A model generated the notes under the pieces. It ran no database searches. It was not told the origin of the DNA and saw only the letters and a program-made list of their open reading frames with translations. Shown one piece after another: positions 60,656 to 64,000 of a stretch of 64,000 nt of DNA. Numbering within the stretch: position 1 is the stretch's first letter; each line of letters opens with the position of its first letter. The DNA comes from Actinostola sp. cb2023 (lineage: Eukaryota; Cnidaria; Anthozoa; Actiniaria; Actinostolidae): assembly GCA_033675265.1 (NCBI GenBank), contig JAUJYZ010000416.1, positions 1-64,000 of the forward strand, given 5' to 3'. The translations under genes were made by a program, and so were the position numbers.

Positions 60656-61618
60656 GGTATCATCCTACCCCAAAAACCTCTCAAACCACCGGTTTTGAGA
60701 TTTTTTGACAATCAAATAAAATTGAATATTATCTATCATCTCAAAAAAACAGAATTTAAAAATATGTTTTCCCTAGAAAGTTAGAATCAAAAAACGAATT
60801 TTGGATTTCATATGAAGAGAAACGTTGTTGACAAGCAAGCTGTCAACAGCACTCACGTCTATGATAATTGAAAGGACATACCAACCTCAACTACGTACTG
60901 ACCAGCGTCAAAACGAACACATGTACCAATGAACAAGCACGTGGTGTGACTGGAAAACTGATACTCTGGTCACTATCTGGTCACAATCTGTCAGTGAGTA
61001 ATTATATCCCATTGTGATGGCATGGACTAATCTACTTATGTAAACACAGGCACATTAACCTTCTTTCGGCTTTTTCTCTCCAAAGACGAAATGCCAACAA
61101 ATAGGCTCACATTTGGAGTTTCTGGACAAAGGGATTTTATCGGATTTATTTGAAACTTCGCAAAATCCATATCTGATAATTGATCTTCAAAACTGTATCT
61201 CCGAATTGTGGTATTTTATTTCTTTCAAAAGTTGTGCTTTGATATAAACAGAAGTTACTAGTTATGACAGTACTCAAATTTTGAAACCGGATAATTAAAG
61301 AATGGAGCAATATATCAAAATTCAGAGACACAGTTTTGACAAGCTATAGTGATATCTACTAAGCACCTAAAGGTGTTTATCTTCGATGGCCGACGAACTT
61401 TGGCTGTCAAGGAACTTATTTTCTCTGCGTAGGTGAAATTTCGGTTTTGAAGGAATATTTCACTCACAGTTTTCTCTATCTTAAAATTCCATCTTTCATA
61501 AGATTCTTCTATGTTTATTAAGCTATAAGAAAATGTATACTTTGTTGGGGTTAAAATTCTTAGTTTTGAAGCTAGAGCGTGTTGAACGGAAGTCGGTCGT
61601 TTGGGGTAGGATGATACC
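60656..61618. mobile_element. TTAA-flanked nonautonomous element (right-arm copy)
   Basis: Mirror of 3,514-4,474, TTAA at 60,652-60,655 and 61,619-61,622. Confidence 0.8.
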
Positions 61619-61738
61619 TTAATTCAGGGAATAATTGTTTTAAATATATAAATGTATTAGTGACGGCGTTAGTAAATGCAAAAATGCTACTATTTACTTT
61701 ATAATTAAATACTCTAATATATATATATATATTTTTAG

Positions 61739-61967
61739 GAAATACAGCAACTCCGACAGATTTTGAAATCCACCTCTTACCGTCTTTAAAGCCTGCAATA
61801 GACATACGAATCGAAAGGATGCCAACTTTTACATTGTGTCTGTGGACAAATGTGAACGATAGTGGCATCTATGTCAATCTAACGTCTTTGAAGAGACAAT
61901 TACCAGAAAATGAAATAAGTATGGATATCTCAGAATATGTCGTGGTAAAAGCAATGTCTGTGTCAAT
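61739..61967 (+). CDS. Pentraxin/LamG-like domain exon
   Basis: Encodes TDFEIHLLPSLKPAIDIRIE, MPTFTLCLWTNVNDSGIYVN and MDISEYVVVKAMSVSM. The FTLCLW(T/V) strand after an F.....P.......P opening is typical of the start of pentraxin-type lectin folds, whose jelly-roll binds carbohydrate or phosphocholine with Ca. Acceptor ATTTTTAG, donor GTAAGT, phase 1 to phase 2. The rest of the domain would lie beyond the Penelope element, outside the window. A LamG reading is the alternative. Confidence 0.6.
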
Positions 61968-62210
61968 GTAAGTAAACAAATGGATTATTGTAGACGACTG
62001 TGGAAAATGTTGAAATGTGTTGCTTCGTATATATATATATATATATATATACATATAGTAATGATTTGGACGCGTTTACTCTTTGACTTCCATGGTTTAT
62101 TGCATACAATACTGTTTCGTACAGGTCGCGGTGTTATTGCGAACCTGCACTCTTCAGTGCATAAACCAGAGTGATTTGGATAGAACATTACAACAACATG
62201 TCTTTTCTAA

Positions 62211-63778
62211 TTATCTTAAATTCCTCAAAAGGTATTTGTCCTTGTGTCTGCATTTGCTAACTAGTTCGTTCCGCTTGTTTAAGGACGCCGCCTTTGGGTT
62301 ACTAATAATAAAGTACTTCTCGCAAATACAAAGGCCGCAACGTTTCGACGCGTTCGAGTATTGTGGAGCACGGCATAGAATTTTCCAACTAATGGCGTAA
62401 TCAAGATTGTTCTCTTTCAAGTGCCAGATATGTTTACTAAGTTCTGTAGCGTTGCGCTTCGTGCTGTGCTTGAAAGAGGCCTTATGGTTAGAATACCTCG
62501 CCTTGAAATCGGTCGCCGTTAACCCTACGTAGGACTCTACTTCATCCCCGCAGGTCACTGTGGCTTGGTATACAATGTTATTAGCTAGGCATTCGCCTCC
62601 AAGTGGGCACACTGCGCTTTTGGGGCAACTGCACGTTTTTCCCGGGTCGGTGTTCCTGTCGTTTCCCAGATTCCTTTTGTTGTCGCCGTCAATGATGCGC
62701 GCCACATTAGGCATGCAGCTATATGAGATCTTGACTGTATTTCTGCTAAAGATCTTATGTAGCTTGTTGGATGGCGGGAAACACTTGTCGATAATTCTCA
62801 GGAACTCTTTCCCCACGTTGGTCTTCACATTTCGGTCATAGGGTGGATTGTACCATATGGTGTTTCGCTTCCGGTTCCTCTTCACTGCTCTAGGCTGGTC
62901 TTGTACGTAGTGTAGTTTGTAATTGTGTCCGCTTTCATCCAACGCTTTCTGGTATACGGGAGCGGCCTTATTGAATACGGTCTCATTCGAAGATATTTCC
63001 GATAGGCGCTTATTGATGCCCTCCGGGATGTTTTTTAGAACGGTGGGTGGGTGGTTGGAATCGGTGTTTACATACTGCAAGGTGTTGTTGGGTTTCATAT
63101 ATGGACTGTATTGTCCCGAGTTCAGATCAAGTGTTACGTCTAGAAAGTTGATTACTTTCTTGTTGGCTTCGATAGTGATGCTCAGCTCGTTTTCCTTGAA
63201 GATCTTACAGATAGATTTTTTTATCTTTTCCATTTCTCTCGGTGGTTCCTTAAAAAAAAACAAGCCATCGTCCCTGTAAAGGCCGATAGCTGCGCCATGC
63301 TTGGTTTGTAAGAGGGATAACATGTAGCAAACCACTAGTTCGCAAGATTCAGCCCCATCATAGCTGCCCATTGTTACGTCGAAACCGGTACTGCTCTCTT
63401 TTTTCTCCCATGGGTCTCTATTGCTGAACACAATGGTGCGTTTCGTATGTATGATGACATCTTTCTCGTGCTCGGTGACAATGGTGTGTTGTTTTGCAAA
63501 GTCTATTGCTTTGATTAGAAGCCTCTCAGTGATAGATGGATAGAATTCGACAATATCAAAATTGATGAAACTGCCTTCACTCTTGTTTGGGATCTCGCGG
63601 TACCACTCGAGTACTTCCCGTGTGCTCTTCCAGAGGTTTACTTGGGTCGAATCTGCGACGCATTTCACCAGTCTACTAAGGATTACTTTGCTGATGTGTC
63701 CTAGCTCAGACTTGGTTGGGCTGATTAGCCTACATGTAGGTTTATTCTCGAAATTAGGCTTGTGATCCTTCAGTGTGA

Positions 63779-63779
<1 letters not shown>
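62211..63779 (-). CDS. Penelope-like RT + GIY-YIG endonuclease (right-arm copy, frame open)
   Basis: Mirror of 1,350-2,919. The run at 63,252-63,260 has nine A, so RT motif C (YRDDGLFFF) reads straight into the linker and GIY-YIG domain. An uninterrupted frame from the first Met (63,668) gives 485 residues. Still missing the RT N-terminus upstream of TLKDHK, so it is not a full element. Lies antisense to the host gene, 3' of the pentraxin-like exon. Confidence 0.9.

Positions 63780-63811
<32 letters not shown>
63780..63811. repeat. (TA)n tract at 5' edge of RT frame (right-arm copy)
   Basis: Mirror of 1,320-1,348, a few bases longer. Confidence 0.9.
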
Positions 63812-63816
<5 letters not shown>

Positions 63817-63903
63817 AAACACTTGAATATGAGAAATGGTAGGCCAACGACGAGCTTCCAGTAGAAGGATTCCAGAAGGAATTCACAGTCTGCTCTCCAT
63901 ATA

Positions 63904-64000
63904 AATAGATTAAATGTAGCGAAGAAGAAGAGACGCAGGCAACCTCTGACTGTTCCAAATAATGTATTAACGTTTCGGCAATTCAGCCTTCTTCAGAAAA
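63904..64000 (-). mobile_element. Penelope-like terminal repeat, cut by window end
   Basis: Mirror of 1,129-1,225, ending in the hammerhead-like CTTCAG/CTGAAG word at the last bases. Confidence 0.65.

Overview
The window looks like AT-rich intronic DNA from a marine-type invertebrate animal. It holds phase-1 GT-AG exons encoding extracellular modules (LDLa, MAM, F5/8 type C, lectin-like), Penelope-like elements, LINE fragments, a Sola-type DNA transposon with an intron-containing transposase, many MITEs and very long microsatellites. I cannot assign a phylum. I recognised no bacterial operons, rRNA, CRISPR or viral genes.

The dominant fact is large-scale structure. From about 1,129 to the window end at 64,000 the sequence is one near-perfect inverted repeat. 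Its two ~31.4-kb arms meet at a 5-nt spacer (32,541-32,545), and the left arm read in reverse complement is the right arm. Differences seen are mostly homopolymer and microsatellite lengths, scattered single-base indels, a small cluster of substitutions in one MITE, and a zone of heavy error-like mismatch within ~1.2 kb of the axis. I think a fold-back read or assembly artefact is the likeliest cause, but the window alone cannot exclude a real giant palindrome. Every feature from 1.13 to 32.5 kb therefore recurs mirrored in the right arm.

Layout of one arm, from axis outward (right arm, + strand): two LDLa modules (32.8-33.1 kb, damaged), a gag-like retroelement scrap, an LDLa-like exon (34.7), a Cys exon (35.4), a MAM domain in three exons (36.3, 38.8, 39.5), an 8.5-kb Sola3-like transposon (40.4-48.9) abutting a TTAA MITE, two exons of unclear or ricin-B-like type (49.9, 50.4), an F5/8C discoidin domain in three exons (55.3, 56.8, 57.9), a Cys/Trp exon (59.7), a pentraxin-like exon (61.7) and a Penelope-like retroelement (62.2-63.8). 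Exon phases agree across these modules wherever consecutive exons can be joined, which supports one secreted or membrane-anchored mosaic gene. The gene lacks its 5' end because it starts at the axis.

The Sola-like transposase runs antisense to the host gene. It has eight phase-compatible exons and is broken twice: by a 1.4-kb palindromic MITE inserted in an exon with a clean 5-bp target duplication, and by a 1-nt frameshift shared by both arms. Other repeats include three Penelope remnants, two LINE pieces each fused to a (TAG)n tract, and three related fold-back elements carrying the same short N-terminal coding fragment.
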